NCBI RefSeq assembly: GCF_000331105.1
Contig: NC_020054.1
Location: forward strand, 1-64,000
DNA from: Fibrella aestuarina BUZ 2
GTDB taxonomy: Bacteria > Bacteroidota > Bacteroidia > Cytophagales > Spirosomataceae
Length of the DNA stretch: 64,000 nt
Direction of reading: 5' to 3'
Part shown: piece after piece, positions 50,600 through 59,940 of the stretch
Position numbering within the stretch: the stretch's first letter is position 1
Layout: every line of letters begins with the position of its first letter
The notes under the pieces: model-generated
Told to the model about the DNA's origin: nothing
What the model saw: the letters and a program-made list of their open reading frames with translations, nothing else
The model's database searches: none
Made by a program: the position numbers and the translations under genes

Positions 50600-52099
50600 A
50601 TGAATCCAACGCTTGCCCAGGCCTATTCGCCCGATGCCTTTCGGCAGATGGGCCACGCGCTGATCGATCAACTGGCCGATCAGTTGGAGGCTACCCTATC
50701 GCGCCAGACCGGGCAGGCGATCCCGTATCACGACCCCGACACCGCCTTCGCACACTGGCAGGCCGACAGTCAGCAGCCGCTGCTGGATGACCCCATGCCG
50801 CTGTTTGCCGACATCATCGCCCGGTCGACTCGGCTGCATCACCCGCGCTACATGGGGCATCAGGTGAGCCCGGTGGCGCCGGCCGCGGCCCTTGGTGGTC
50901 TGCTGACGGAGTTTCTCAACAACGGCTCGGCGGTGTATGAAATGGGTATGGCAGGCAACGCCATCGAACGGATCGTGATCGAGCACACAGCCCGGCACAT
51001 TGGGTATGTACCGACCGATGCGGCAACCCCGGCCGAACAGCCGGGCGGTATCATCACGTCGGGCGGTACGCTGGGCAACCTGACGGCCCTGCTGACAGCG
51101 CGAGCCCGGCTGCCGCAGGACGTCTGGCATGAGGGAAACGGTAGCCAGAAACTGGCCATCATGGTGTCGGCCGAAGCGCACTATTGCATTGATCGGGCCG
51201 CGCGAATCATGGGGTTAGGCGAGATGGGCATTCTGAAAATCCCGACCGACGAGCAGTTCAAACTGCGCACCGATTTGCTGGAAGCAACGTACCTGAACGC
51301 CAGGGCGGCGGGCCTCACCGTCTTTGCCATCGTGGGCAGCGGCTGCACGACCTCCACCGGCTCCCACGACGATCTGACGGCGATCGGTGCGTTTGCTCGC
51401 CAACACAACCTCTGGTTTCATGTCGATGCCGCGCATGGCGGCGGGGCTTTCTTTTCGCCCACGTACCGGCACCTGCTGGCGGGCAGCGAACAGGCTGATT
51501 CGGTCGTGATCGATTACCACAAAATGCTGATGGTGCCCGCCCTCGCTACGGTGGTCGTATACAAACGAGCCGCCGACAGCCACCGCACGTTTCAGCAACG
51601 GGCGCAGTACCTCTGGGACAACCACACTACCGGCGCCGCCGACTGGTACAACACGGGCAAGCGCACCTTCGAATGCACCAAATTCATGGCGGCGGTGAAA
51701 GTCTACACGCTAATGCGCCTGTATGGCGACGAGTTGTTTCGGGCCAATGTCGATACGCTCTACGGCCTCGGCCACACCTTCGCCCGGCTGGTGCGGCAGC
51801 GACTCACGTTTGACCTTCCGGGCGAGCCCGAATGCAACCTGGTCTGCTTCCGGTACGTTGGTGCGGCCCGTTTTTCCGACGAGCAGCTCAACAACCTGAA
51901 CCAGCAGTTACGAACCGATTCGCTCAACGATGGGCGTTTTTACATTGTTCAGACTACCCTCCGCCATCAAACGTACCTGCGCGTATCGCTCATGAACCCA
52001 TTCACGACGGAAACCGACCTGACCGAGCTACTCGACTGGCTGGAACAACGGGCAGACGCCCTGCTGGCCCAAACCGACCCGCTACCGAATCAACCGTAA
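50600..52099 (+). CDS. Pyridoxal-phosphate-dependent decarboxylase (group II, aromatic amino acid/diaminobutyrate type)
   Basis: A 499-residue PLP enzyme from the ATG at 50600, preferred over an in-frame TTG 96 bp upstream. Core motifs are HPRYMGHQVSPVAPAAALGGLLTEFLNNGSAVYEMG, GGIITSGGTLGNLTALLTAR, AEAHYCIDRAARIMGLG, Asp276 in FHVDAAHGGGAFFS and the Schiff-base Lys308 in VIDYHKMLMVP. Group II decarboxylases act on aromatic amino acids, glutamate or 2,4-diaminobutyrate; the last is plausible from general resemblance but not proven. It lies between two leftward T9SS-type genes and its 3' end overlaps the downstream one by 18 bp. No aminotransferase or siderophore genes accompany it. Confidence 0.92.
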   Translation: MNPTLAQAYSPDAFRQMGHALIDQLADQLEATLSRQTGQAIPYHDPDTAFAHWQADSQQPLLDDPMPLFADIIARSTRLHHPRYMGHQVSPVAPAAALGGLLTEFLNNGSAVYEMGMAGNAIERIVIEHTARHIGYVPTDAATPAEQPGGIITSGGTLGNLTALLTARARLPQDVWHEGNGSQKLAIMVSAEAHYCIDRAARIMGLGEMGILKIPTDEQFKLRTDLLEATYLNARAAGLTVFAIVGSGCTTSTGSHDDLTAIGAFARQHNLWFHVDAAHGGGAFFSPTYRHLLAGSEQADSVVIDYHKMLMVPALATVVVYKRAADSHRTFQQRAQYLWDNHTTGAADWYNTGKRTFECTKFMAAVKVYTLMRLYGDELFRANVDTLYGLGHTFARLVRQRLTFDLPGEPECNLVCFRYVGAARFSDEQLNNLNQQLRTDSLNDGRFYIVQTTLRHQTYLRVSLMNPFTTETDLTELLDWLEQRADALLAQTDPLPNQP

Positions 52100-54181
52100 C
52101 GTACCCCGCGACTCGATCTGCTGAATGTTCAGCCGGATCCGGTAGGTATAAATTCCACCCGGCAGGGGTTCGCCACGCAGCGTACCATCAAACGGCGCTT
52201 CACCCGATCGGCCCGCGTAAACCAACGTGCCCCACCGGTCGTAGATAGATAGTTCGGCATTGGGATAACGATCGATGTTCACCGGTGCCCAGGTGTCGTT
52301 TTGCCCGTCGCCGTTGGGCGAAAACGCCGTGGGTGTCAGCAATTGTGTAAACAACGTCAGCGTGAGCCTGTCGCTGAACTGGCACCCGTGCTGATCGGTG
52401 ATGGTCAGTGTATAGCTGGTCGCCACCGCCGGGTTCAGCAGCGGCCGGGCGATCGTCGGGTCCGACACACCGGCGGGGGGTAGCCACTGGTAGCGGTAAC
52501 CGGGGTTTTCAGGTACGTTGTCGGGCTGCACCAACGTGTTCTGCCAGACGGGTTCGGGTTGGTCAAGCTTGAAATCGGGCAGTGAAACCAGCTGTGGGTT
52601 AAAGGCATAGACGGCCGTTTGCTGGCACCCGGCCGGGGTCGTGACGGTCAGGCTGAAGGTGGTGCTGGCGCCGGCGGTCTGGCGGGGCGCCGTGCCAGCC
52701 TCGACGCCATCGCGCAACCAATGAAGCGTATTCGCCGCGTCGGTCTGCGCCACAATGGTTGTTTGCTGCCCGGCACAGAGCGTGAGGCTCCCGGCCACTA
52801 AACTCACCGCCGGAGGTGGCGTCACGGCTATTACGGGTTTGTCGGGTGCATTTACACAGGTAGGGAACGCGCCGTCGAGGGCATACACGCCCGCCTGATT
52901 TACCGGCAGTGACGCAAGCCCATCGCTACCGGGTATTGGCATTCCATTGCGGGTCCAGACATAGCCCGACACGTCGCCGCCCGATACGGTCAATGTGGTT
53001 GACTTATCCTGGCAGATGCTCAGCGAACCAGCGGGGGCAATGTGTAGCGTCGTCTGGGGTATAAACTGCACCAGCCCGTCACTGCTGATGAGCAGCGTGC
53101 AGCCCGTTGGCGTGCTGATGCGCAGGCGGTACGGCGTTTCGTCGGCAACCGTAAGCCGGGGAACGTTGAACGAGTTGACCACCTTTCCCGCCTGATTCAG
53201 CCATACATAGCCGTTGGCCGGGTCGGCGGGCTGCACGGCGAGTTCATACGTATTGCCCCGGCACACCACCGACTGACTGGCAACCAACTGCGCCGTCGGC
53301 CGGGTCCCCACCGTCACGGAAAGCGGCGGCGGAAACTGTATGCACCCCGCCCCGTCGCCCCGAACGTTGTAGATACCTTCGTCAGCGACGGTCAGGGTAG
53401 CCGAGAACGGAGCAGTCAGCGCCTGCCCGTTGCGGATCCAGACCGGGTTGATAAGGTCGCCCCCGCCCTGCACCAGCCGTACCGAGCCGCCTTCGCAAAA
53501 CGCCATTGGGCCGTCGGCCTGCAAGGTAATGGTCTGGCTGGCGTAGGCCGTCACGAGCGGCGCCGTAGCCACGTAGGTGCAGGCCGATGGACTCACCACC
53601 ACCAGCGAATACGCATCGGGGCTATTGGTGGCCAGTACCGGCCCCGCCACGATAAACCGATGCTGACTGTCGACCCATTGATACTGATTGGTGGATGAAC
53701 TGAGCTCGGCGGCCAACGTGAACGATTGCCCCGCGCACACCGACGTAGCCGACGCATTAACGGCTGTAACGGGTAAATCGATGATCGTGAGCGTAAACAC
53801 GCCGTTCACCGTCACAGTCGGGTCGGTTTCCCACTCGCCGCCGAGTGTATACGTACCTGGCTCGTTGACCGTAATCGACATGTCGCGATCCTGACTGAAC
53901 TTCACCCCATCTTTGGTCCAATACCAGTTGGGCGTAAAATCAGCGGGAACGCTGGCCTGAATCTGCGTAAAGCTGCCCCGGCAGAGCGTCAGCGGGCGCG
54001 CGGGCGTAATCACCAGCGTCGTGCTGGCAGCGCGGGCAAGCTGCGCCGCCGACAGAGAAGCCGCCTGCCCCCTGGCCTGGCCCAGCAGACAGAGCAGCAC
54101 CGCCCACATCCAGCATGACCAACCACCCCAAAAGCGTAGGAAAGCAGCCCACTGACTGGTCTTGGTTGGATGACGATTCAT
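52082..54181 (-). CDS. Secreted protein with gliding-motility-associated C-terminal (T9SS type B) domain, paralogue B
   Basis: A 699-residue exported protein with a basic start, a hydrophobic leader (about 20-38) ending GQARGQA, then five or more Ig/PKD-like repeats each with a Cys-x-Gly pattern: LCRGSFTQIQASV, VCAGQSFTLAAEL, FCEGGSVRLVQGG, VCRGNTYELAV, ICQDKSTTLTVSGG, LCAGQQTTIVAQTD. The C-terminal domain has LTPTAFSPNGDGQNDTWAPV, DRWGTLVYAGRSGEAPFDG and a final ESRGTLRLIR. This is the type B cargo domain of type IX secretion. It is an expanded relative of the 448-residue protein at 49091-50437. The 3' end overlaps the decarboxylase gene by 18 bp. Confidence 0.93.
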   Translation of the reverse strand: MNRHPTKTSQWAAFLRFWGGWSCWMWAVLLCLLGQARGQAASLSAAQLARAASTTLVITPARPLTLCRGSFTQIQASVPADFTPNWYWTKDGVKFSQDRDMSITVNEPGTYTLGGEWETDPTVTVNGVFTLTIIDLPVTAVNASATSVCAGQSFTLAAELSSSTNQYQWVDSQHRFIVAGPVLATNSPDAYSLVVVSPSACTYVATAPLVTAYASQTITLQADGPMAFCEGGSVRLVQGGGDLINPVWIRNGQALTAPFSATLTVADEGIYNVRGDGAGCIQFPPPLSVTVGTRPTAQLVASQSVVCRGNTYELAVQPADPANGYVWLNQAGKVVNSFNVPRLTVADETPYRLRISTPTGCTLLISSDGLVQFIPQTTLHIAPAGSLSICQDKSTTLTVSGGDVSGYVWTRNGMPIPGSDGLASLPVNQAGVYALDGAFPTCVNAPDKPVIAVTPPPAVSLVAGSLTLCAGQQTTIVAQTDAANTLHWLRDGVEAGTAPRQTAGASTTFSLTVTTPAGCQQTAVYAFNPQLVSLPDFKLDQPEPVWQNTLVQPDNVPENPGYRYQWLPPAGVSDPTIARPLLNPAVATSYTLTITDQHGCQFSDRLTLTLFTQLLTPTAFSPNGDGQNDTWAPVNIDRYPNAELSIYDRWGTLVYAGRSGEAPFDGTLRGEPLPGGIYTYRIRLNIQQIESRGTLRLIR

Positions 54182-54410
54182 GCGTTTATGTGCGCTGCTG
54201 ACACGCGTTGGTGGTGGGTGCCTGTAGACGAGTGGCCCACCATAAAATACGGACAGAGGGCCCTAATTCGTGTGCGCAGCAGGCCATAATTAGCCAGTAG
54301 TGCCTAGGGTTAACCCCTGAATGAGCCCGTTAGCCCATTGCAAAGTTTGCGCCAGTACTGTATCAGGTTGCCGAAACGCTTATATTGCGGTATCCCTAAA
54401 TCTTAGCTTT

Positions 54411-54698
54411 GTGCTCTACGTCGTTCATGCCTACGATCATTCCGATGCCGAGGCACTCAACCGCCGCATGGCCGTACGCCCTGCGCATTTTGAAGGTGCC
54501 CAACGCCTGAAAGAGGCGGGTCATTTTATCCTGGGCGGGGCGCTGCTCAACCCCGACGGCCAGATGATCGGCTCCATGATGCTCCTCGATTTTGCCGACG
54601 AAACGCAGTTGCAGGAGTGGCTTTCCTGGGAACCCTACGTTCAACAGGGCATCTGGGAAACCATTGACATCAAGCCCTTCCGGCAGGCTGCCATCTGA
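54411..54698 (+). CDS. YciI-family protein
   Basis: A small soluble protein of 96 residues if translation begins at the GTG at 54411 (VLYVVHAYDHSDAEALNRRMAVRPAHFEGAQRL). Family features are the strand LYVVHAYDH, the helix with RPAHFEGAQRLKEAG, GGALLNPDGQMIGSMMLLDFAD and WEPYVQQGIWETIDIKPFRQ. A longer reading frame upstream adds a Cys/Ser-rich segment without homology to the family. YciI proteins are ferredoxin-like and often of unknown function. Interestingly TAGCTTTG, a -7-like box, overlaps the GTG, so the real promoter position is unclear. It is alone. Confidence 0.88.
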   Translation: MLYVVHAYDHSDAEALNRRMAVRPAHFEGAQRLKEAGHFILGGALLNPDGQMIGSMMLLDFADETQLQEWLSWEPYVQQGIWETIDIKPFRQAAI

Positions 54699-54786
54699 CG
54701 GCCTCGCCACTGTCCCCATCGCCTATTAGTGCTAGCCTATCCCACTTCTACCTTTTAACCGAAACGGTTTACCGTTTACGCATGCC

Positions 54787-55542
54787 TTGAAAAAACAGTT
54801 CGTACTGGTTGCGCTGGCGACGTCGGCCATCGCCTGCCAAACCAAACAGGAGACCTCGACGACGTTGACCAGCCCCGACAGCACGACCGTGGCATCGACC
54901 ACCGTTGCGGAGGGCCCGGGGGAGTCGCCCGACAACTTTGTGGTTATCCCCGGCAGGCAGGTGGGGGTGGTGCGGGCCAATTCGACGGAGGCGGGCCTGC
55001 GCGAGTTGCTCGGGGCGGCCAACGTCGTGCGCGATACCATCTACATGGCTGAAGGCGAGTTTGACATCGGCACGACGCTCTTCAAAAACACGGCCGATCA
55101 GGCGCAGATTATCTGGAAAGACAAAAAACGGTTTGCCCGCCCCGAAATCGTCCTGCTCCGGCCCGAGTACGACGAAAACAACGAACTCCTGACCGGAACC
55201 GGCGGCAAAACCGTGCAGTGGACAGTTCCGATCGGCACGGCCGGTAGCCTCAGCCTGGGTACGTCGCTGCGGGAAGTCGAGCGGCTGAACGGAAAACCGT
55301 TTAAGCTGTATGGCTTCGGCTGGGACTACGGCGGGCTGTCGTCGGACTGGCAACGGGGAAAACTTCAGGATACCGACGGGAAAACGTACCTGTCGGCTGC
55401 TTTTGGTGTTGGGGCGGAATTTACCGGCTCCGAAAGCAAAATGTACGATTCGGTGCTGGGCGACGGTGAATTTCTGTCGAGCAACGCCGCCATGCAAGCG
55501 CTTAATCCAACGATCAAAACCTTGACTATTTCCTTCCGATGA
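54787..55542 (+). CDS. Hypothetical lipoprotein upstream of phzF-like gene
   Basis: A 251-residue probable lipoprotein read from TTG at 54787, since an upstream ATG is in another frame and hits a stop at once. The leader is short, MKKQFVLVALATSAIAC, with Cys17, then a Ser/Thr-rich stretch. The body has VIPGRQVGVVRANSTEAGLRELLGAANVVRDTIYMAEGEFDIGTTLF, DKKRFARPEIVLLRPEYDEN, WTVPIGTAGSLSLGTSLREVERLNGKPFKLYGFGWDYGG, and LSSNAAMQALNPTIKTLTISF. I do not recognise the family. It overlaps the PhzF-family gene by 4 bp (ATGA), so the two are translationally coupled. Confidence 0.72.
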   Translation: MKKQFVLVALATSAIACQTKQETSTTLTSPDSTTVASTTVAEGPGESPDNFVVIPGRQVGVVRANSTEAGLRELLGAANVVRDTIYMAEGEFDIGTTLFKNTADQAQIIWKDKKRFARPEIVLLRPEYDENNELLTGTGGKTVQWTVPIGTAGSLSLGTSLREVERLNGKPFKLYGFGWDYGGLSSDWQRGKLQDTDGKTYLSAAFGVGAEFTGSESKMYDSVLGDGEFLSSNAAMQALNPTIKTLTISFR

Positions 55543-56378
55543 CCACAACTCCTTCCCTACGCATTTACCAGCTCGATGCGTTCACCGATACCCTCTACAA
55601 GGGTAATCCGGCGGCGGTCGTGCCGCTGACCGACCAGAACCAATGGCTCACCGACGTGCAGATGCAGACCATCGCCGCCGAGAACAACCTGGCCGAAACC
55701 GCTTTCTACGTCCGCACCGACACCGGCTATCACATCCGCTGGTTTACGCCCACCGTGGAAATCGACCTCTGCGGGCACGCCACGCTGGCGACTGGGTACG
55801 TTATCTTTTTCCTGGAAAACCAGCCCGACAGCACCACCACCGATGCCATGACCTTCGACTCGCGCTCGGGCCCGTTGAAAGTGTGCCGCAGCGATGACGG
55901 CTGGCTTACGCTCGATTTCCCGGCCGATGTGTTGCAAAAAGCCGCGGTGCAGCCCCCTGCGTTGCTGGCGGGCCTCGGCGGCCCCAAGCCGTTGGAAATC
56001 CACAAAGGCAAAACGGATTTTATGGTGGTGTACGCCACGCAGGCCGACATTGAAAGCCTGGAACCCGATTTTCGCGAGCTGGTGACGGTGCCCGCCCGAG
56101 GCGTGATCGTGACAGCCCCCGGCACCGACGTCGATTTTGTTTCGCGCTTTTTCGGCCCTCAGTCGGGTATCGACGAAGACCCCGTTACGGGCTCGGCCCA
56201 CACGACACTAGCCCCATACTGGGCCAACCGGCTGGGCAAGACCGAACTGGTTGCCCGGCAGCTCTCGGCCCGGGGCGGCTACCTCCGCTGCAAGCTCCAC
56301 GGCACCGAAGAGACCGGCCGGCGCGTCGACATCAGCGGGCAGGTGCAGGTGTACCTGAAGGGCGAAATCTGGCTGTAG
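55539..56378 (+). CDS. PhzF-family isomerase-like protein
   Basis: A 279-residue protein with the duplicated PhzF/diaminopimelate-epimerase-like fold. It opens with IYQLDAFTDTLYKGNPAAVVPL and shows NNLAETAFYV (Glu53 in the position of the catalytic Glu of PhzF), DLCGHATLATGYVIFF and FFGPQSGIDEDPVTGSAHTTLAPYW. Members act in phenazine synthesis or as isomerases of unknown substrate; phenazine partners are absent here, so only the family is claimed. It is cytosolic and translationally coupled to the lipoprotein gene by an ATGA overlap. Confidence 0.93.
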   Translation: MTTTPSLRIYQLDAFTDTLYKGNPAAVVPLTDQNQWLTDVQMQTIAAENNLAETAFYVRTDTGYHIRWFTPTVEIDLCGHATLATGYVIFFLENQPDSTTTDAMTFDSRSGPLKVCRSDDGWLTLDFPADVLQKAAVQPPALLAGLGGPKPLEIHKGKTDFMVVYATQADIESLEPDFRELVTVPARGVIVTAPGTDVDFVSRFFGPQSGIDEDPVTGSAHTTLAPYWANRLGKTELVARQLSARGGYLRCKLHGTEETGRRVDISGQVQVYLKGEIWL

Positions 56379-56506
56379 GTCAGCGCTGGCGAGCGTTGCG
56401 TTTGGGTCATGCCCACGGGTGTCAAGGTCGCGTGTTTTGGGTTAACCAAATCGTTCCTGCGTAGTTGTTTGGGTAGTCAATCAACTGTTGCCCCTGGGGC
56501 TTACGT

Positions 56507-57370
56507 ATGGAAAACACAAAAATCAGTCGCCTCGCCACTGCCGCACTGGTTGTGGGGAGCATCGTTGGCACGTACTTTTTTGCCGGACCCCGTAACAAAA
56601 AACGCCGGACCGACGTCGTGCCGGAATACAACGACGAACTGGACACCAACCTGATTACCCCCGCCGGACCAACCTTTGCAGCCGTGTGGCCCGTCATTTA
56701 CACCGGTACGTTAGGGCTGGCCGTGCATCAGGCACTCCCCTCGCAGGTCGAGAACCCACGCTACGAAAAAGCAGCCCCCTGGCTGGTGGTGAACTACCTG
56801 CTCAACGGGCTGTTCGGGATCTTCTTCTCGCGGGGCGAAAAAGCGGCGCGCATGGCAGCCAACGCCGTTACGGTTACGCAGCTTCCCACGGTGCTGGCGC
56901 TGCATCAGGCGCTGGGCGTGGGCCAAACCGACGTACCTGAACCCGAGCGCACTTTCCACCGGGCCACGGGTATCTATGCGGGCTGGATCACCGTAGCGAC
57001 GGGCGTAGCCACGACCAACCTGCTGATCGAAAACGGCTGGCGTGAACCCCGCTCGCGGGCGGTGCCCTACGCGATTGGGCTGCTCAACGTGCTGGGCGCG
57101 ATCGGGCTAACGGTATCGAAACGCCTCAACGACCCCTATTACCTGCTGCCCTTCATAGCGGGCTTTACGGGCGTAGCCGCCAAGCAGTATGGCCGCAACA
57201 ATGCCGTGGCGGGAGTAGCCGGTACGCTGGCGCTGGTGGCAGCGGGAGCGTTCATTGACAGCGTCCGTAAGACGTCACCAACGCCTGAAGCCGAACAGGT
57301 CGATCAGGAAGCGGCCGAAACGATGCGCGCCGACATGGCCGAAGAGCCGTACTACATCGACCTGGACTAG
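56507..57370 (+). CDS. TspO/MBR-like multi-pass membrane protein
   Basis: A 287-residue membrane protein with several hydrophobic segments (about 8-26, 55-75, 90-107, 150-172, 185-203, 208-226 and 230-248). The stretch LITPAGPTFAAVWPVIYTGTLGLAVHQAL resembles the conserved ITPAGxxFxxWxxIY segment of TspO-related tryptophan-rich sensory proteins, although tryptophans are few. The C-terminal 40 residues are acidic and hydrophilic. A role in tetrapyrrole or stress signalling cannot be claimed. It is preceded by a 128-bp gap and followed by a terminator. Confidence 0.6.
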   Translation: MENTKISRLATAALVVGSIVGTYFFAGPRNKKRRTDVVPEYNDELDTNLITPAGPTFAAVWPVIYTGTLGLAVHQALPSQVENPRYEKAAPWLVVNYLLNGLFGIFFSRGEKAARMAANAVTVTQLPTVLALHQALGVGQTDVPEPERTFHRATGIYAGWITVATGVATTNLLIENGWREPRSRAVPYAIGLLNVLGAIGLTVSKRLNDPYYLLPFIAGFTGVAAKQYGRNNAVAGVAGTLALVAAGAFIDSVRKTSPTPEAEQVDQEAAETMRADMAEEPYYIDLD

Positions 57371-57406
57371 TCGATAGGTCTCTGAACGACTGACGCGTCG
57401 CGTTTA

Positions 57407-57451
57407 ACGGAGCCCCGATTGCGGTACTGAACGAATCGGAGCTCCGTTTTT
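57407..57451 (+). terminator. Intrinsic terminator of the TspO-like gene
   Basis: ACGGAGC-C-CCGATT (57407-57420) pairs with AATCGG-A-GCTCCGT (57434-57447) with one mismatch, followed by TTTT. It lies 37 bp after the stop codon. Confidence 0.88.
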
Positions 57452-57495
57452 GTCATTCTTCCGTCAGCCATCAACCGCAAAACATTATTCTACGC

Positions 57496-58944
57496 TTGCA
57501 GTACGCACTCACCGTTACCAGCCCCCACGTTATCGACATTACGTGCCGGATCGATCAGATTACGGGCAAAACCCTCGACCTGCAACTGCCCGCCTGGCGA
57601 CCGGGCCGCTATGAGTTGCAGCATTTTGCCAAGAACGTTCGCCGCTTTGCCGTGTTCGATCAGGACGATCGGCCACTGCCGGTGCGCAAGGTGACCAGAG
57701 ACCGCTGGCGGGTGCAGCTCAACGGCGCAACCAGCCTGCGGGTCGACTACGATTATTTTGCGTTGGTGGCGGGCGAACATCGGCTCGATGCAGGCAGCAG
57801 CTACGCTGACCCCACGCATTTCTGGTATGTTAACCCCATTAACCTGTGCATCTACGCCGACGGGCGGCTCAACGAACCCTGCTCACTGACGCTCGATATT
57901 CCCGACCACTGGGACATTGCCTGCGGCTTACCCCGCGAGGGCAGAACGTTACTAGCCTCCGATTACCACGCGCTGGTCGATAGCCCGTTCATCGCTTCCG
58001 ATACACTACAGGCCATTCGGTATGAGGCGCGGGGCGTAGCCTGCACCGTCTGGATACAGGGCTGGCATTATTACCTGCCCCCCTCGTTCGACCGGGAGCA
58101 GATCATTCGCGATTTTACCCGCTTTTCGGAAGCCCAAATCGACTTGTTTGGCGAGTTTCCGCAGCCCGACTATCATTTTCTGACCATCGTGCTACCGGTG
58201 GCGTATTACCACGGCGTTGAACACCGCAACAGCACGGTGCTGGTTCTGGGGCCGGAGGTGGAAACGATCGACGCCGATGGCAACAAGACTGCCGATGCCG
58301 CGGGGCTGTACACCGACCTGCTGGGGGTAGCGTCGCACGAATTGTTTCATACCTGGAACGTCTGCCGCATCCGTCCCGCCGAACTGCTGCCTTACGATTA
58401 TACCCGCGAGAATTACTTCACCACCTGTTTCGTGGCCGAGGGCATCACCACCTACTACGGTGATCTGATGCTCCACCGGTCGGGCGTGTTCGATGATGTT
58501 GCTTACCAGAAAGAGTTGCTGGTGATCCTGAAACGCCATTTCGAGGTAGCCGGGCGGGCGGCCTTGTCGCTCACCGAATCGTCGTGGGATCTTTGGCTCG
58601 ATGGCTACGTGCGCGGCGTGCCCGACCGCAAAGTGTCAGTCTATCACAAAGGGGCTATTGTGTCGATGATGCTGGATCTGTACCTGCGCCGTAAGTTTGC
58701 CAACGCCCGCTCGCTCGACGATGTGATGCGACTGTTGTGGCAACGTTTCGGCAAACCGTTTATCGGCTATACCTACGACGACTACCGCGCCATTGTGGCC
58801 GAAGTAGCCGAGGAACCGATGGACTGGTATTTCGATACCTGCATCACGGGCAATGCCCCCCTCGAAGCACCACTCAACGAACTGTTGGCCTTCATCGGCC
58901 TGCACATCACGCGCGACGCCGACGGGCTGATCGTCCTGAGCTGA
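57496..58944 (+). CDS. M61-family metallopeptidase
   Basis: A 482-residue peptidase starting at TTG 57496. The N-terminal beta domain opens MQYALTVTSPHVIDITCRID and has LPAWRPGRYELQHFAKNVR. The zinc site is ASHELFHTWNVCRIRPAEL with His281, Glu282 and His285, and ENYFTTCFVAEGITTYYGDLML supplies the third ligand, a conserved Glu. This is the glycyl-aminopeptidase-like M61 family. The protein ends soon after LNELLAFIGLHITRDADGLIVLS, and the usual C-terminal PDZ domain is mostly or wholly absent. No signal peptide is seen. A GH43 gene is convergent immediately after it. Confidence 0.93.
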   Translation: MQYALTVTSPHVIDITCRIDQITGKTLDLQLPAWRPGRYELQHFAKNVRRFAVFDQDDRPLPVRKVTRDRWRVQLNGATSLRVDYDYFALVAGEHRLDAGSSYADPTHFWYVNPINLCIYADGRLNEPCSLTLDIPDHWDIACGLPREGRTLLASDYHALVDSPFIASDTLQAIRYEARGVACTVWIQGWHYYLPPSFDREQIIRDFTRFSEAQIDLFGEFPQPDYHFLTIVLPVAYYHGVEHRNSTVLVLGPEVETIDADGNKTADAAGLYTDLLGVASHELFHTWNVCRIRPAELLPYDYTRENYFTTCFVAEGITTYYGDLMLHRSGVFDDVAYQKELLVILKRHFEVAGRAALSLTESSWDLWLDGYVRGVPDRKVSVYHKGAIVSMMLDLYLRRKFANARSLDDVMRLLWQRFGKPFIGYTYDDYRAIVAEVAEEPMDWYFDTCITGNAPLEAPLNELLAFIGLHITRDADGLIVLS

Positions 58945-59940
58945 TTACTCACCGGTCTCCAACACCACCTCGGTCACAGGCACGCCAAAATCGGGCATCC
59001 CGTCGGGCAGCCATCCGATGGGTTGCAGGCGTGGGGTCCGTTCGTTTTCGCAGCCCAGATTGGGGCGGGGGTTGGCGTGGTAGAGCAACCAGGTCTGGCC
59101 CGTTTCGGTCTTGAAAAAACACCCATGCCCCGGCCCATACGTATCTGTTTCGGGCGAAGTGCTGAAGACCGGTTCCTGGCATTTCGTCCATGAGGCGGCG
59201 GCCATCAGGTCACTGTCGGTGCGGGCGTGCAACAGGCCAAACGCGTACTCATCCGTCCAGCAGCCACTGGCTGAGTACGCTACAAAGAGGTGGTCGCCGT
59301 GGTGCAGAAAGGCCGGAGCCTCGTTCACCAGAATCCGATTCCGAACACTCGCCGGATCGGCGTCGCGATTGTGCCGCTCCCAGGGCAGGTGGGGCTCAGA
59401 CAGCAGCAGCCGGTCGCCCACACAGGTCCAGGGGTTGCTCATGCGGCAGAGGTAGATGTTCTGCTGTTCGTTCTGATCCCCCGCCCAGCCCGACCACGCG
59501 AAGTACAACTGACCGTTCAGGTCGATCACCGTTCCGTCGATACCCCATTTGTTATCGGGTGTCACCAGTTCGTTCTTCACCGTCCAACGCCCGTCGATAG
59601 GATCGCAGGCATCGTTTTCCAGCACCCAGATTCGTTGCCTGTCGGGCGTTTCCCGGTTAGCCGCGCTCAGGTAGGCATACCAGCATTTGTGGCCCTGCCC
59701 GTTGTCGAGGTAATGCATCTCGGGGGCCCACACACTGCCCGAAAAAGGCCCGGATGCCGGCGCTTCCCAAACCACTTTCCCTTCGCTTTGAGCCAGATCG
59801 GCCAGGCTTTTCACCTTCCAGATCGTCAGGTTGCTGTTGGTTGAATGGGTATAATAGAAATAGCCGTCGTGGCAGAGCGCCCAGGGATCGGGGCCGTAGT
59901 TCAGCAGCGGATTAACGACGGCGGCAGGTTGTGCGGTCAT
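58945..59940 (-). CDS. Glycoside hydrolase family 43 protein
   Basis: A 331-residue five-bladed propeller enzyme. The N-terminal NYGPDPWALCHDGYFYYTHS holds the likely general base Asp18, and WAPEMHYLDNGQGHKCWYAYLSA, GIDGTVIDLNGQLYFAWSG, VNEAPAFLHHGDHLFVAYSASGCWTDEYAFGLL and GPGHGCFFKTETGQTWLLYHA match conserved GH43 segments. Members cut arabinan, xylan or related side chains. No signal peptide is seen, so it may act on imported oligosaccharides inside the cell. It is convergent with the M61 gene (stop codons adjoin) and divergent from the ABC permease gene. Confidence 0.93.
   Translation of the reverse strand: MTAQPAAVVNPLLNYGPDPWALCHDGYFYYTHSTNSNLTIWKVKSLADLAQSEGKVVWEAPASGPFSGSVWAPEMHYLDNGQGHKCWYAYLSAANRETPDRQRIWVLENDACDPIDGRWTVKNELVTPDNKWGIDGTVIDLNGQLYFAWSGWAGDQNEQQNIYLCRMSNPWTCVGDRLLLSEPHLPWERHNRDADPASVRNRILVNEAPAFLHHGDHLFVAYSASGCWTDEYAFGLLHARTDSDLMAAASWTKCQEPVFSTSPETDTYGPGHGCFFKTETGQTWLLYHANPRPNLGCENERTPRLQPIGWLPDGMPDFGVPVTEVVLETGE

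Noticed and set aside
54321..54410. N-terminal extension of the YciI gene
   Set aside because: The extra 30 residues have no similarity to the family, whose first strand begins at the GTG at 54411.
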